NCBI RefSeq assembly: GCF_029784135.1
Contig: NC_073745.1
Location: forward strand, 282,879,803 to 282,943,802
Length of the DNA stretch: 64,000 nt
Source of the DNA: Toxorhynchites rutilus septentrionalis
Lineage: Eukaryota; Arthropoda; Insecta; Diptera; Culicidae
Direction of reading: 5' to 3'
Part shown: one piece after another, positions 1-11,653 of the stretch
How positions within the stretch are numbered: the first letter of the stretch is position 1
Layout of the letters: each line of letters opens with the position of its first letter
The notes under the pieces: model-generated
Databases searched by the model: none
What the model saw: the letters and a program-made list of their open reading frames with translations, nothing else
Told to the model about the DNA's origin: nothing
Program-made: the position numbers and the translations under genes

Positions 1-339
1 GTTGATGTTGCTATTTTACTACCGCTCTTGTTGCTGATGTTGGATTTGATTACTATGCATCTTTCCGGGTCCGGTTTCGGGTTTTCCGTTTGGTTGATGT
101 TGTTAACTACTTCATGGAAATTACTGATCACATTGTAGCGGGTGCAATTATTTTTTATGAATACTGGCTGACAGGAGAATTACACAGGGCTTGTGACTCA
201 ATGTTTCCCTCCTCTTCAGGCTCCAATCGCATGTGATATTAGCATTAGGAAAAACTATTGTCTGCTCGCTAGCAGGTGCGAGACTGAGGTTGACTAGATT
301 AATACCAATACTTGTATGATGACTCTATTTTCTGTTATT
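1..339. other. No identifiable feature
   Basis: I see no gene, repeat boundary or RNA signal in this stretch. It is AT-rich non-coding DNA, possibly including the body of the SINE whose tRNA-like head follows, but it does not visibly match the body of the complete SINE at 58226-58500. Confidence 0.4.
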
Positions 340-344
340 TGTAA

Positions 345-422
345 ATCTCCCGAACAGAACGGGAATCGAACCCGACCAACCGGCATGATAATGTGGGACG
401 CTAACCACTCGGCTACGGGAGC
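345..422 (-). repeat. tRNA-derived SINE head (fragment)
   Basis: On the minus strand the sequence carries a Pol III type A box (TAGCCGAGTGGTTAG) and a B box (GGGTTCGATTCCC) at tRNA spacing, with complementary CTCCCG/CGGGAG ends. It closely resembles the tRNA-related head of the complete SINE at 58226-58500. No CCA-ready acceptor or sensible anticodon arm is evident, so I read it as a SINE head rather than a working tRNA gene. No flanking target duplication could be recognised. Confidence 0.65.
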
Positions 423-534
423 ACTTTACAATACTCTTTACAATTTACTTTTACTGTAGTGTTTCCTAAACTCGTTATTATATTTTTTTATTTTAAAATG
501 GTTGTCTCCACCTGAGAATCCTTCTTTTTCCCGC

Positions 535-1010
535 AAACGCGAAATTCAATTGAACTGACAACGATGTCATTTTAGAACATATGGCTTTCGCTCAAAGTTT
601 TTCTAGAGATTCAAATTTTCTCACCATAACATCGATCTACGGAAAGAGACGAGTACAACAAAATAACGACAACTCAAATTGGATCAATCTTTCCTCGGGT
701 TTTGCGCTTACCAACACATTTGGCCATCCATTTGTATTTATATAGATAGAATGTATAGGAGTGCGTTATTCCGCCTGAAAATACGTTTCCACTCTCGAAT
801 GAAGATCAATATCGTCAGCACAAACATCGAATGGACTAATATCGCTTAACATGATGTTATTATAAAACATATGGAAATGCAATTTTCCGAATTTTCCGAT
901 CTTCCTTCAAAGTTCTCCGAAAAAAATAAAGACGAAATCGGACCAATCCTTCCTAGGGATTTGCGCCTACCAACATATTTGGAGTTCAATTTTTATTTAT
1001 ATAGATTTAG
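535..1010 (-). mobile_element. Two diverged Helitron-like 5'-end copies in tandem
   Basis: Two similar segments of about 220 bp (roughly 535-756 and 780-1008) end in TTTATATAGAT and share, read on the minus strand, the order 'ATCTATATAAAT, CCAAATGTGTTGGTAAGCGCAAA, CGAGGAAAGATT, CCGATTTGAG'. A third related segment lies at 33290-33575. I recognise this as the 5' end of a family common in mosquitoes whose 3' end is the GCCGGGTCAGCTAGT type seen at 12845, 51594 and 63504. The Helitron assignment is from memory of the ends (TC start, CTAG-T finish), not from any Rep/helicase sequence, which is absent. Confidence 0.45.
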
Positions 1011-1019
1011 AAAAATATA

Positions 1020-2030
1020 GACTTTTGTTTTTGCGTTTAGAATGTCGATTTTTTAAATATATGACCTAGTATTGTTTGATTTTTTTTTGTATTTAAGTGT
1101 TTGTTGGCACGTTTTCTATGTATATTTTCCTGAATTTTAGGGAATTTTGTGGTACGAAAACTATTCTATATTTTTGTTATTTGAAAATTTTGTTTTTGAT
1201 AATAAATTCAATTATTTTTTCAAATTTTGAGACCTATTACTGCTTTCATTTTTATTTCAATGAAACGTTTCAAAGAATTCCATTTCATTTAAATGAAAAA
1301 TGAACAAACGATTATTTTGAACTTTGAGATCCAATACTACTCTAATTTTTATTCAGTTCGTACATGTATTTTTATATTATTGATATTTTTCAGAATTTTA
1401 AGAGCATTGCACGGAAAAAAATAATTTGTTGTTGCTTCGAATGAATGATTTTTTTGTGGTTTTTGAATTACGAGACGCATCACTGTTTGCCCTTTTTGCA
1501 CTTTTTTTCATGACTCCAAAACTTTCGGAACACAAAATAAAAATTATTCTTTGACATTTCAATTTAATTTTTTTTTTCAAATTTTCAGACCTAGCACTGC
1601 TCTAATTTTGATTTAATTTTTTTCGTACGTGTTCTTTTTATATGTATAAATAATTTTTTCCAGAATTCGTCGAGTTGAAGAAAACATTTTTCAATTTTTT
1701 CGCATTCTGATTTTTTTTTTGAATTTTCCTGATATGGTTTATCTCATGTAGTTTTAAAATTATAATATTCAATCTTTAAGTCATTCACCTTAGTCATTTA
1801 AGCACATTCCGTATACACTTCTCCAGTACGAATCATAAAAATCAAAATGTACCGCACAATTACCGCAAAATTATGCCCTTAAAATTCTGAAAAAAGTCAC
1901 AAATATCAGAAAAACATACACGAACACATTTGAATAAAAAAAGAGTATTATTGGGTCTCAAAATAAAAAAAAACAAATCAAACTTTGTAAACACAAAAAA
2001 AAATTCGATACACGATACTCCATAGTAAAA
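1020..2030. repeat. AT-rich degenerate repeat block
   Basis: The block is built from diverged copies of a motif of the type GAGACCTAGTACTGCTCTAATTTT (seen near 1066, 1236, 1328, 1588 and inverted near 1935-1965), with interspersed TTTTCAGAATTTTA segments. Similar sequence recurs in the loop of the inverted repeat near 40020-40235. No coding potential beyond short chance ORFs. Confidence 0.45.
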
Positions 2031-2039
2031 TGCACTTTG

Positions 2040-2480
2040 AATAATTGGTTCATATTTTTATCACGAATCTATTGCAACGGGGTTAAAAAACGTGAAAAAA
2101 AGGGGAAAAAAGACCTTCGAATTTTCAAAGGGAACTTGATTAAAAATGTTGTTCCCCAAAGTTTAAAGTTTTTAGTTTTTTGACAACCGAAAAATCATCC
2201 AAGGGGGGAGGTAAAGAAAATAGGGGTTTTCTAAAAAATAAATTTAATGTCAAATGTTTTGAAATTGCGATTGCAAGTTTTCTGAAAATCGAAAAATCGC
2301 CCAAGGAGGGAGTAAAGGAAATCGGGGTTTAAAAAAAATTTATGCGATGTGATTTCCAAAAAAAAATTAATTTTGAAGTCTGTGACAATCCCAGTTCTAG
2401 AGTTTCGATTTTTGATAGAAAAAATCGAGATGACAGTAGATCTTGACGTTTCATGTAATTTTAAGACATTTGGCATCAAA
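2040..2480. repeat. Dispersed repeat, two internal copies
   Basis: Two sub-copies (about 2158-2240 and 2275-2345) share 'AAAGTTT...GA-AATC-CCAAGGRGGGAGTAAAGGAAAT'. A third copy in the same orientation is at 4450-4520. This is an unclassified interspersed repeat with no ORF of note. Confidence 0.5.
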
Positions 2481-2732
2481 TTTTGATTGGCCATTCATCG
2501 AATCATTCACAGTTCTCATTGGAATTACCAATTGTCAAAGAATTCTATCGAGACGCTGCAGCGATTAACGATTGGCCTCAATTTTCTCAAAAATGTTAAT
2601 TCTGGATATTTTTATGCCTTCAAAAAATGTTTTGGGTTTTCATCTCATTTTGTTCTCGAGTTATTAATTTTACAGGTACAAAACTGAATGCTATCTAATT
2701 AGAATATCTGTATGATTATTCTATAAATCGAA

Positions 2733-2790
2733 GAGGCAGAGGAAGTACTCCACCTAGAACCTCAAGACTCATCGTATGAGTCGATTTATA
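2733..2790 (-). mobile_element. Fragment of I-type LINE ORF2
   Basis: The minus strand translates to STHTMSLEVLGGVLPLP. The corresponding stretch of the LINE at 18788-22465 reads STHTMSLEVLAGVPPLT, just downstream of the reverse transcriptase domain. The match is short but nearly residue for residue, so this is a small relic of the same LINE family. Confidence 0.75.
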
Positions 2791-2799
2791 TTGATACCA

Positions 2800-4330
2800 C
2801 CAGCTGACAAACATGGTTTCGAAAAAACGCGTTTTAAAATTCGTACAGCAATACTATATTTCCAACGAAATCAAAGATCGAAAAATCATTTTAGGACAAC
2901 ATTTCTGAGGGCGTAAGCTTTCCAAAAATGCAAAAGAAAATAATCGATTTTTTCGACCTTCCAGACCGGTGATCCCCTTTAAAGAAAACTTGTAATACAG
3001 CTTAAAGTCTAATCTACAGCGCACTGTGTGCCCTAACGGATTATTTGTTTAATTACCGCAACTATTAGTCAGTGCATATGTTTGCTCATATCACGACCTT
3101 ACAAACTCAATTCTTACGACCCAGACGCAAATGAATGAATCTAATGTGTCAGTGTCGGACAAGAGTGGTCGCGCATCCATCCGCCGAATGATAACACTTA
3201 CATCAACAGCAGAAAAACTCATATGGATTGACCTCATTCGCCTTTGCGGGGGATGGATTCGCGCATAAAAGTAAAAGCCTGTGTCCATAGTTGAAATCGG
3301 CTGCAAGTGATGTAAACCGCACCTAATTGATCCAACTTCCATATAATGCTAAGCCAGCTGACTTGAACTCTCTGCTCATGTTGACATCGGTGCCAGTCGC
3401 GCTGGAGCTCGCGCACCTATGCTACGCACGTTTATGGTGCATTTGCGCAACCTGTTCTTCGTTATTATGATTGCTCTAGGCTGGATTTGGTTCCCGCTGA
3501 AGCTCGCTTGCGCCTCAGCATATCTCTTCCCCTATGCATTCGTGCATTCGTGTGGAATAATTCGGAAAAAGTAGAGTTCAACTTGAAAAATTAGCGTAAG
3601 GTGTCGTAGAGAAGCGCTAAATTAATTATGATATGTTTATGGAAGTTGTGCTTTCCACTCCTCGTCGAATTTGGAACAATCGCCGCGCTAACGGATGATG
3701 TCGGAATCCGGTGTAGCGCAAGTGATTTCGCTTTTCATACAAAATGTTTGTGTGGGAAGATGTTTTGAACAGCGCGCGGCGAGGCAAATTATTGCGTTGG
3801 TGGTCCGTCTCGCCGCGCTGCTCTAATTACAAGAGGGTCGGCGAAGGTCAGCAACAGAAAGTGATAAATATTTTAGAGGCGCTGAACGCAGTCGTTATTC
3901 GTTCTAATATTCGTTGAATAGCTAGAGAGAGTCATATCCTGTCAAACGAACATTGAGAACCTTGAAAGATTACATTTAATTTGCTGAGCTGCTACATGTT
4001 ACACACCCTCACGTTGTTTGTGTTGTTTTCATTCGTCCGTGATAAAATATCACTGCTGCATTATTTTCGCAACTGATAACGCCACTGATATCGTTCTGTT
4101 TGCCCATAGATCGGATCACACCAGTGATTCAAGAACGCTCATTGGTCGAACACTTTTCACTATCCAATTAGTTGGTACAGAGCAGTTCCATGAATCGATC
4201 AGTTTCGAGAATTTTTATTTTTATTGGAACACGCTAAATAATTTGAGATTTTTATGCAAACAACACACCTTTATTATATTCAAAATAAATTACATACCAA
4301 ATGTATTTGACATGAAGTAATTAATATCTA
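2800..4330. other. Apparently single-copy non-coding DNA
   Basis: This stretch has higher GC than its surroundings from about 3080 to 3900 and shows no recognisable repeat or conserved ORF. It could be intronic. Confidence 0.35.
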
Positions 4331-4600
4331 TATTAGGGTGGCAGCGAAAATGGTCATGTCAAATTTTAAAAACCGACCATGTACATTTTGTTTATTGGCC
4401 CAAAAAATGACATGTGCAAAGTTTCAGCAAGAGTTAGGGGTGCCTCAAAACGCTCAAAGTTTAGATTTTTTGATCCTCGAAAATCTTCCAAGAGGGGAGT
4501 AAAGGAAATTTGGAAAATCAAATTTTTTTTCGGTGCCAAATGACCTTAAAAATGCATGAAACATTCATTTTGGATGAAATCACTCTACACGTTTAATCCG
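4331..4600. repeat. Dispersed repeat related to 2040-2480
   Basis: It starts with AGGGTGGCAGCGAAAATGG and contains the CCAAGAGGGGAGTAAAGGAAAT block shared with the repeats at 2158-2345. No coding capacity. Confidence 0.5.
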
Positions 4601-5011
4601 GTTATTATTTTGTGTGATGACCATGGTTCGCCAAGTCCATTTAAGGATGATTTATACACTGCAGGAAGCGGAAGCTCCCCGACCGAACTCACGTTTCAGC
4701 GCCACATTATGTAATTGGCGAAATAAATTTTATGTGATTCACACTGAAACCAGCATAAATGTTACTACTCTGCCATGCAGAGTTTAATGCGCGTTTCGTG
4801 TATATACACAACACGAGCAATTACTAACGGTCGTCCAATCAGTGAAGCGAAAGCACACATGTAATGATTTCTCAAATTAATTAATTGTTCTTAACGAAGC
4901 GAATCTCCATTCGCCTCCCGGCCGGGTGTGTCTGCTGCCTAACGATGAACATTATGGATGATTTACAGTGATTTTCAGTGCTATTTACAATCAGTTACAC
5001 GATCATATTTA

Positions 5012-5048
5012 AACAGTCTTTTTCCTCCTTTTTTCTTTTCAGGTGAGT
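5012..5048 (+). promoter_or_regulatory. Candidate recursive splice site (zero-length exon)
   Basis: A pyrimidine-rich tract (TCTTTTTCCTCC then TTTTTTCTTTTC) ends in CAG at 5040-5042 and is followed at once by the 5' splice-site hexamer GTGAGT at 5043-5048. A 3' splice site fused to a 5' splice site with no exon between is the ratcheting-point signature known from long Drosophila introns such as Ubx. The surroundings show no competing ORF, and the flanks look single-copy. Function is inferred from the motif only. Confidence 0.5.
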
Positions 5049-6870
5049 GTCAACATCCCCACACGGTTCAGTGTTCCCATCCAAAGAGCAACCCTAGGTT
5101 CGATTAGCGCGATTAAAGGTTCGTCGTTTCCTTTTAAACATCCCATACAGCACACCGATTAGTGCCTTTAAATGGAATTAATTCTTTCCTCCCATTATGG
5201 GGGGAGAAGGCTGTTCATACCCGGCCGAGAGGAAATCCTTGATGCGCGCACACAGCAAGATTATTCGCCACAGCACGGAATGGATATGTTAATTGGCGCC
5301 ATTAAGCGGAGCTAAATGCGCTGCTGCGCTGGCCTGGAATGGCTAGGCCTTGAGCCATCGGCAGCATCACCTCTCGCGTCGTGTACCTTTGGTTTGCGCG
5401 CTAGGTCAGCTGGCTGGCCGGGCTATTATTGTAGGAAATTTGCTACTTCATAGAATGCTGCTGAGAAAAAGCGGTAGAATCGAAACACCGAATATGGTTA
5501 TAGACAGAGACAGCAAAAGAGGAAGGCAAAGTTCACGAAAGGGCGCCACTTGGATGTATTGAACATGGCGTGAATGGTGTAATTTGAAGTTTATGCTAAA
5601 TTGATGCATACGCCTTTCCAAAATCTTCAATGTAAAATTTCGCTGGGGATCTCCAATGATGCATATCTGATATTTGTTCATTGCATATCTGATATTTGTT
5701 CATTCTGAAACAACAAAGAAACCAATCAATATAGAACATTGAAAGTACAAGACAAAAAACTCTTGAAATGTATTATAATCTAGTATCTCTGAGGAGAACA
5801 TCTACAAACATATTGAGCTACTACGTTAATTTTTAACTTTAATGATAATCGAATAGAACATACAAAGGTATTTCTGTTTTTTGGGGTCCTCAAAATTATC
5901 TTTGCAAGTACAGAGATATCGTAAAGATGAATTTCGTTACACGATTCATTACACATCTGTTTCAGCCAACCGAAGAAAACACTTCAAAATGTACTAATAA
6001 TCCTTTATTCAATTAACAAACACTACAAAACAAAAACAACTGAAAACACTATCCACTAACTAAACACTAGACGTTAAACACTGCAACATTCCTGCAAAGA
6101 AAGGAAACATTATTGGGATATAAAGCTAGCTATTATATTATTAGCTATTATTAGCTGTAAACAAAAAGCAATTTAATCAGTGCTCAAAAGGTGATAGAAA
6201 TCGACAGACCTTTAGCGAAGACAAACAATAACAAACAACAACAAACAATCATATGCTTAGTTTGACAGAAACAATATTGCTATAATATTCAAAGCTCAAT
6301 TGTTATAGCGAAAGTTCGAGAAGAAACCCGGCCAGAGGAACAATCACTATAGGCCATATTATTCAAATGACCAAAGGGAATCGTATAAATAGGGCAAAGC
6401 ATGTTCAATAGGCTCAGTTTCAAATAAACCATCGATCCGAAATACTTGAACGGTGAATTGGATTGGCTACTTTAGTCTGAAGTGAATCTATTTGCGAGAT
6501 TCATCGAATCTTCAAACCTTAGCCTCTGTTCGGCTACAACATTATTTTTTCAAGAATTGATATCACCGTAAGATTGTGTCTTTCATAAAGGGAACCATGT
6601 CAAAAAATGTGTCACGTTTTTATGAAATAGTTTTAACATTTATAATTCATCTTGCTGCGAACGGATTTCAATGATTTGCAGGCCAATCGGATCAGATTTC
6701 AGATTCTTCGAGATTTGTTTAATATGATAAAAGAGATTTTGGTTTTCCCGTATTGTTTTGTGTGATCTAAGGCCACATATTCTTATGTTTCCCTCACAGA
6801 ACCATAGTATAGATTATTTACCATGAGATATGAGAAATAATAGTGCTTCTAAACTAAAATTTTGCAAGTA
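5049..6870. other. Single-copy non-coding DNA
   Basis: 5100-5580 is relatively GC-rich and the rest is AT-rich. TTGCATATCTGATATTTG occurs twice back to back around 5657-5700, a local tandem duplication. I see no gene. Confidence 0.35.
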
Positions 6871-7590
6871 CAGGTCGAACTCGATTACATATAAGCGCTA
6901 TTTCACTTTCAATGCTAATTTTCGAATCCAATACATAATCGAATCACATAAAAGCTATTTTTCTATTAATGTTTGACATTCATATATTAATGAAAAAATT
7001 GTTTTCTTGAGATTTGATTATGTATAGGATTTGAAAATAATTGTTGAAAAAAAATGGCCGATTTTATACAGTAAACGCTGTTTTTGTGCGGTTTTTTGTG
7101 TGATTTTTTTTGGTGCGATTTTCTGTTCTTGTGTGGTTTTCTTCGATGGTTTATATTCATTTCAGTGCGAAAAAAGCATATTTGCGTCTCAATTATCCAC
7201 TTCTGAAATCATTCCCCTCCTCCCATCAAATGCTCTAAGTTTTTCTAAGTTTTTGCATGACATGATTTCTAACAGAAAAACGTTTCGACATGCAACTAAA
7301 AGCACAAAACAGCCACACTCAACCGGAAAGGCAAAGTGTCCCATCGCAAAGCAGGGAAACAAAACGAAATTGAACGATGAATGGCGTGGATTTGAGTTAT
7401 TTTCTTCGGGGAAACTTTTCTTATGCGGTCCCCCTATCTACCGCACAAAAAAAGTTTTTTTCAAAATGTGTACCGAACATGATTTTTTAAAGCTGCTGGT
7501 GAGGTTTTGCACGATATTTTTATGCGACTTTTTTGTGCGGTCCCTATCCCCCGCACAAAAAAAGGTGCCTGTATAATCGAGTCCGACCTG
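6871..7590. mobile_element. MITE with TA target, carrying a nested MITE
   Basis: The left end is TA|CAGGTCGAACTCGATTA (from 6871). The right end, read inward, is CAGGTCGGACTCGATTAT (ending at 7590, followed by TA). Terminal inverted repeats of about 17 bp with TA on both sides point to a Tc1/mariner-superfamily MITE. Without the insertion at 7069-7571 it would be only about 215 bp long. It has no coding capacity. Confidence 0.7.
7069..7571. mobile_element. Inner MITE, family copy A
   Basis: Flanked by TA at 7067-7068 and 7572-7573. The left end is CAGTAAACGCTGTTTTTGTG and the right end read inward is CAGGCACCTTTTTTTGTGCG, sharing CAG and TTTTTGTGCGG. The same sequence occurs inverted and almost full length at 61014-61549 and in part at 14465-14660. 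A 181-residue open frame crosses it but has no recognisable domain and is not conserved between copies, so I treat it as chance. Confidence 0.75.
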
Positions 7591-7594
7591 TAAT

Positions 7595-8925
7595 AGTCAA
7601 TTTTCAAAGCTAACATAGATACAGAGCTCACCAACCAGTGCGGGTGAAACAGGCACCCCATGGGGGTAACATCGGCACCCTCAATTTGTCAATAAATATA
7701 CTTGACACCAGCTGAACCAGTTTGAATATGGCAACCGCCAAATGGGAGGTATTCTAATTCTTGATGTCGCTATCGAATATGGTTCGAATCGCTCAACTGA
7801 TTCCGGTGAACATGAAATATGGAAAAGAAAGGAATTTGATATTAAGCGAATCTATCATGAGGCACCTCAAACCACACCACAATTCAATTACTAGTTCGAT
7901 GGAATCTAGGTTCTAGGTTCGAGCTTACCACCTTTCACAAAACGTGATCCTGTAATGTAGACTTGGGGCTCCAAAGTCTTGGAAGCACGTTTGACAGAAA
8001 TTCCACCAACCATGAGGTGGGGTGAGGGGTGAAGTTCTCCTGGAACCCATTCTCACAACTCGATTTCCTTGGGAGCTACGAGGCATCTTAAATAGCTGGA
8101 GAATATGTCCCAATAACCTTCAACTAACTGGAAATCATGCCGGGCTTACTCCACTCAAAGGGTGACGGTCTTACTCCAACAGCATACATTTTTTAAGAAG
8201 ACTCTTTCTGATAATTTATTGCTTTGACTTAACTCAACTTGAATCCCTGTGATATTAACAATCCAGGGGATAAACTGTAGAACAACGAAAAAGGATTTGA
8301 AACCTCGTTCAAGAATAAAAGCTTAAATTCTACTATCGAAAAATTTCATCCGGTTGCATCGGCACTCGTGTTTGTTTTGATTAATATTCTAATATTTGAC
8401 GAATCACGTTGGGTTGTATTTGATTTAAAACGTCTAAAATAATAAAGTTTGCAAAAACATAGTTAATTAGAGTTTTCTAGTAAAACTCAAGGGGTGCTGG
8501 TCTTACCCCCAGTTCCACTACAAGCGAACGAACATAGAGAGACAGCTTACGCGTAGAAGCAAAACTAAAGAGCAACGCAAAGATAAGTATTAACATAAGC
8601 TTCGCCCTTGCACCGGACGTATAAAATGAAAGAAATTTCCTTCACGATTGTAATTTGATTCACACTCTAGCCGTCGAGTAGGCCTCTCTCAATGCTAAAA
8701 GTTAACTTTAATATTTTAAAACTGTCTTCCTAAAGACTACAAAAATTGTCTCTTAGGCATGTTTTTATAATTTTTTGGCAAAGAAATTCCCATCATATAG
8801 TTTTGACAATAATCCTCCAATGATTTTAACATTTATTATGAAGGGTTAATTAAGAATCATGAATAGCATCAAAGTTTCATTGAAGTATAAGGTTTTTCAC
8901 ATTTTGCTGAAAATATCGAATCCTA
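7595..8925. other. Non-coding, no identifiable feature
   Basis: Nothing beyond short chance ORFs. GTATAAAATG near 8610 resembles a TATA box, but no initiator or gene follows that I can support. Confidence 0.35.
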
Positions 8926-8927
8926 TA

Positions 8928-10374
8928 CTGCCCATGTTTGTATAGGAGACGTAGACGACAAAATGAACAAATTCGACTTTTTCGCTATTACGCAATCTAC
9001 ACAACGTAATACGTATACTCAACATACGAACAAACATTTTTTGTTCGAAAACATTTAAGCAATTTTGAAAAAAACGTTTTCGAAAAATCCGTGTTTGTAC
9101 ACATAACAGACGTAGTTCCATACAGCTTTCATACATCGTTCGAAAATCAATAATTACCAGTATTATGTGCTTTAAGCTAAATCTACATTTGGATCACATT
9201 CTTTGTAGAGTCCAAGAACGCCTTTCATCTTATCACTTAGCGTTTCCTAATAGATGAATATAAGAAACCATTGAAACGCTGCTTATATAGTTCCTATTCT
9301 CTGTTCACTGCACTTCGATGAACGTAGAGAAGCAATTTCGTTTTTTACATTGTAACTACTTAAATTTCTGCATTTGAATTTTCAAGTATATAATGTATAT
9401 AATATTGGTTTTTGACATTATCACTCATCAAATTCGACATCAAACAATTCAACTTACTCAACATTTACTCATAACGTTGGTGTAAGTGAAAAAAAATCAG
9501 ACTTTAAATAACCAGTCAGTTTAATTTACTTATTTTTATAATAATCAGTTACATAATTGAACAGCCCATTTGATCATGCGTTATCAATATAAACAATACT
9601 TCTTCTGTCTATGTGGTATCCATCCGAAGATTTACGATTAAGATACAGCTGCTGTATAGAAATTTTACTGCAAATACAGCTGTATAGTTTATTTTGCGAA
9701 CATCTATTTTGAATACTTAACCAAAGTTCAAAAAAACACGTCGATATTTTTTCATACTTAATCCTAATTGCTAATCTAATACAACTAATCTTAAATTTTT
9801 AATCTATCTGACTCTCTGGCCAATAGTCATGTTTATCTATCGGTATTAGAGCCAAAACATTTTTAATCATAAAATCCTTATGTGATTTCTGAAGTTAAAG
9901 CTGGTCAATGAAATTAAATGAAGGCTTTAAAACATATTTCAGCTGTTTTTTGTCAATATCTTCAATTTATTAATGTGATGGTTAGTCCATTGGAGTTTCT
10001 TCCAAACCTTTTTTAATTCTATCCGACAACAACTGAAACTATCGACGGAAACGTTTTGACTATTATCGAAAAAGTAAATGCTAACACTACACACAAAGCA
10101 ACCTGGTGATTACGTCTAGCTATACGGACAAATATTCATTAAAACGATTGATTGTCCGCATAAATAGACGCAAGTGTTTTCCAAATGGAAAAAAAAATAT
10201 GCTTTAATCCGCAAAATCTCGTAGGCTCTCTTTTTGCCGCTAATATCCTTCAACTGGACAGATCATTTCATTGTAAATTTGCACGGTTATGCTTGTAGGC
10301 CAAAAAACAATAAAAATGTGCTTTCCCAACACTAATGGTGTTGGTGCTTACGTCTCCTATGCAAACATGGGCAG
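8928..10374. mobile_element. 1.45 kb non-autonomous TIR element, TA target
   Basis: The left end is TA|CTGCCCATGTTTGTATAGGA and the right end, read inward, is CTGCCCATGTTTGCATAGGA, flanked by TA. The inverted repeats continue as GACGTAGAC / GACGTAAGC, about 30 bp with few mismatches. The interior is AT-rich and holds no transposase-like ORF, so it must be mobilised in trans. The TA target suggests the Tc1/mariner superfamily but does not prove it. Confidence 0.75.
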
Positions 10375-10827
10375 TATATGACATGTTACAATATACAAGG
10401 TTTAAAAGAATTTTTTTTCTTCAAATTAATTTCGGCAAAATGAATCATAAAAACGTTCCATGATTTCTACAAGGTATTATAATAACGACCTACCTCATTG
10501 AAATCGGTAATGCTTGTGAGAGAGTTTTCAATGTTGAATGAACTTGTTTTTTTTCCAATCTATGCTGTTGATTTTTTGACGTAGGACTACGTCTTTCATT
10601 TCTATACCGGGGTGTAAAATCAAAGTTTCGAAAACGAAAGCGTTACGCCGGAGACCGAGATTTTGAGCGTTAATAGCTCCTAAACAACTGAACGAAATGG
10701 TATGATAAACACTTCATTCGAAAGATAAAATGTCTACGCGTTATATACTTGTTACTTTTTGATCCAAAAACTTGTTTCAATAGTCTTAAAATTGCTTTCA
10801 AAACAGGCTATTGAAATCACCAATCGG

Positions 10828-10863
10828 TATATAAGCGAGCGGCGCTCGGGAATCCACTCAGTT
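10828..10863 (+). promoter_or_regulatory. Pol II core promoter inside the repeat element
   Basis: TATATAAG at 10828-10835 is followed by the arthropod initiator TCAGTT at 10858-10863, placing the TATA box about 32 bp upstream of the initiator A at 10860. This is canonical spacing. Downstream a 26-codon ORF starts at 10921 and is followed by the tandem repeats, so any transcript would probably be non-coding. Activity is inferred from spacing only. Confidence 0.5.
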
Positions 10864-11053
10864 CTAATTGAACAGCGATTGGAGCATGTTGTCGCTGTTG
10901 CGGTGAAGCTCTTTATTTATCATGAAAGCGCGGATGAACGGTGTCACCAAGAGCATGTTTGTGCACCCTAGGCCAGAAGGGAATCTATCAGGAGGAGAGT
11001 GATGCCACAAACGGTTCCCTGGGAAGACATCGCTACACACACATACACGCGCG

Positions 11054-11653
11054 GCTATTAACAGGTGGTTATCGAGTTGGCATTAACCACTGGTGGGCTT
11101 CCAGTATCGTGGAAATATCTAATCGTTACTGAAAATAATCTGCCAGTTCCTCTGGGAATTTTCAAAATATATTCATGTGAAAGAGTTTAATTGAATGTTT
11201 TCTATCCATGTTACACTGTGACCAAATATGTTTCAATCAAGTGCTATTAACAGGTGGTTATCGAGTTGGCATTAACCACTGGTGGGCTTCCAGTATCGAG
11301 GAAAATGTGGAAATATCTAATCGTTACTGAAAATAATCTGCCAGTTCCTTTGGGAATTTTCAAAATATATTCATGTGAAAGAGTTTAATTGAATGTTTTC
11401 TATCCATGTTACACTGTGGCCAAATATGTTTCAATCAATTGCTATTAACAGGTGGTTATCGAGTTGGCATTAACCACTGGTGGGCTTCCAGTATCGAGGA
11501 AAATGTGGAAATATCTAATCGTTACTGAAAATAATCTGCCAGTTCCTTTGGGAATTTTCAAAATATATTCATGTGAAAGAGTTTAATTGAATGTTTTCTA
11601 TCCATGTAACACTGTGACCAAATACATTTGGTTTTGTGGTTTTTCAATCAATC
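11054..11653 (+). repeat. Tandem repeat, three copies of about 190-213 bp
   Basis: Units start with GCTATTAACAGGTGGTTATC at 11054, 11243 and 11441, giving lengths 189, 198 and about 213 bp. They are nearly identical. The first lacks a 9-bp piece (GAGGAAAAT type) and the third has an extra ACATTTGGTTTTGTGG stretch. Partial further copies lie at 11654-11720 and 11985-12240, and GGATAGCTTC(A/T)GAAGATTATTC occurs twice among them. High identity indicates recent duplication. Confidence 0.9.

Noticed and set aside
345..422. Functional tRNA gene
   Set aside because: A and B boxes are present, but the anticodon arm is not convincing and the sequence matches the head of a SINE family seen complete at 58226-58500.
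2655..2682. Further recursive splice site (TTTTACAG|GTACAA)
   Set aside because: The pyrimidine tract is short and the donor is weak. Similar AG|GT joins at 44709, 43122 and 55074 were rejected for the same reasons.
7031..7576. 181-residue plus-strand ORF
   Set aside because: It lies almost entirely in a MITE. The inverted relative at 61014-61549 does not keep the frame, and no domain is visible.
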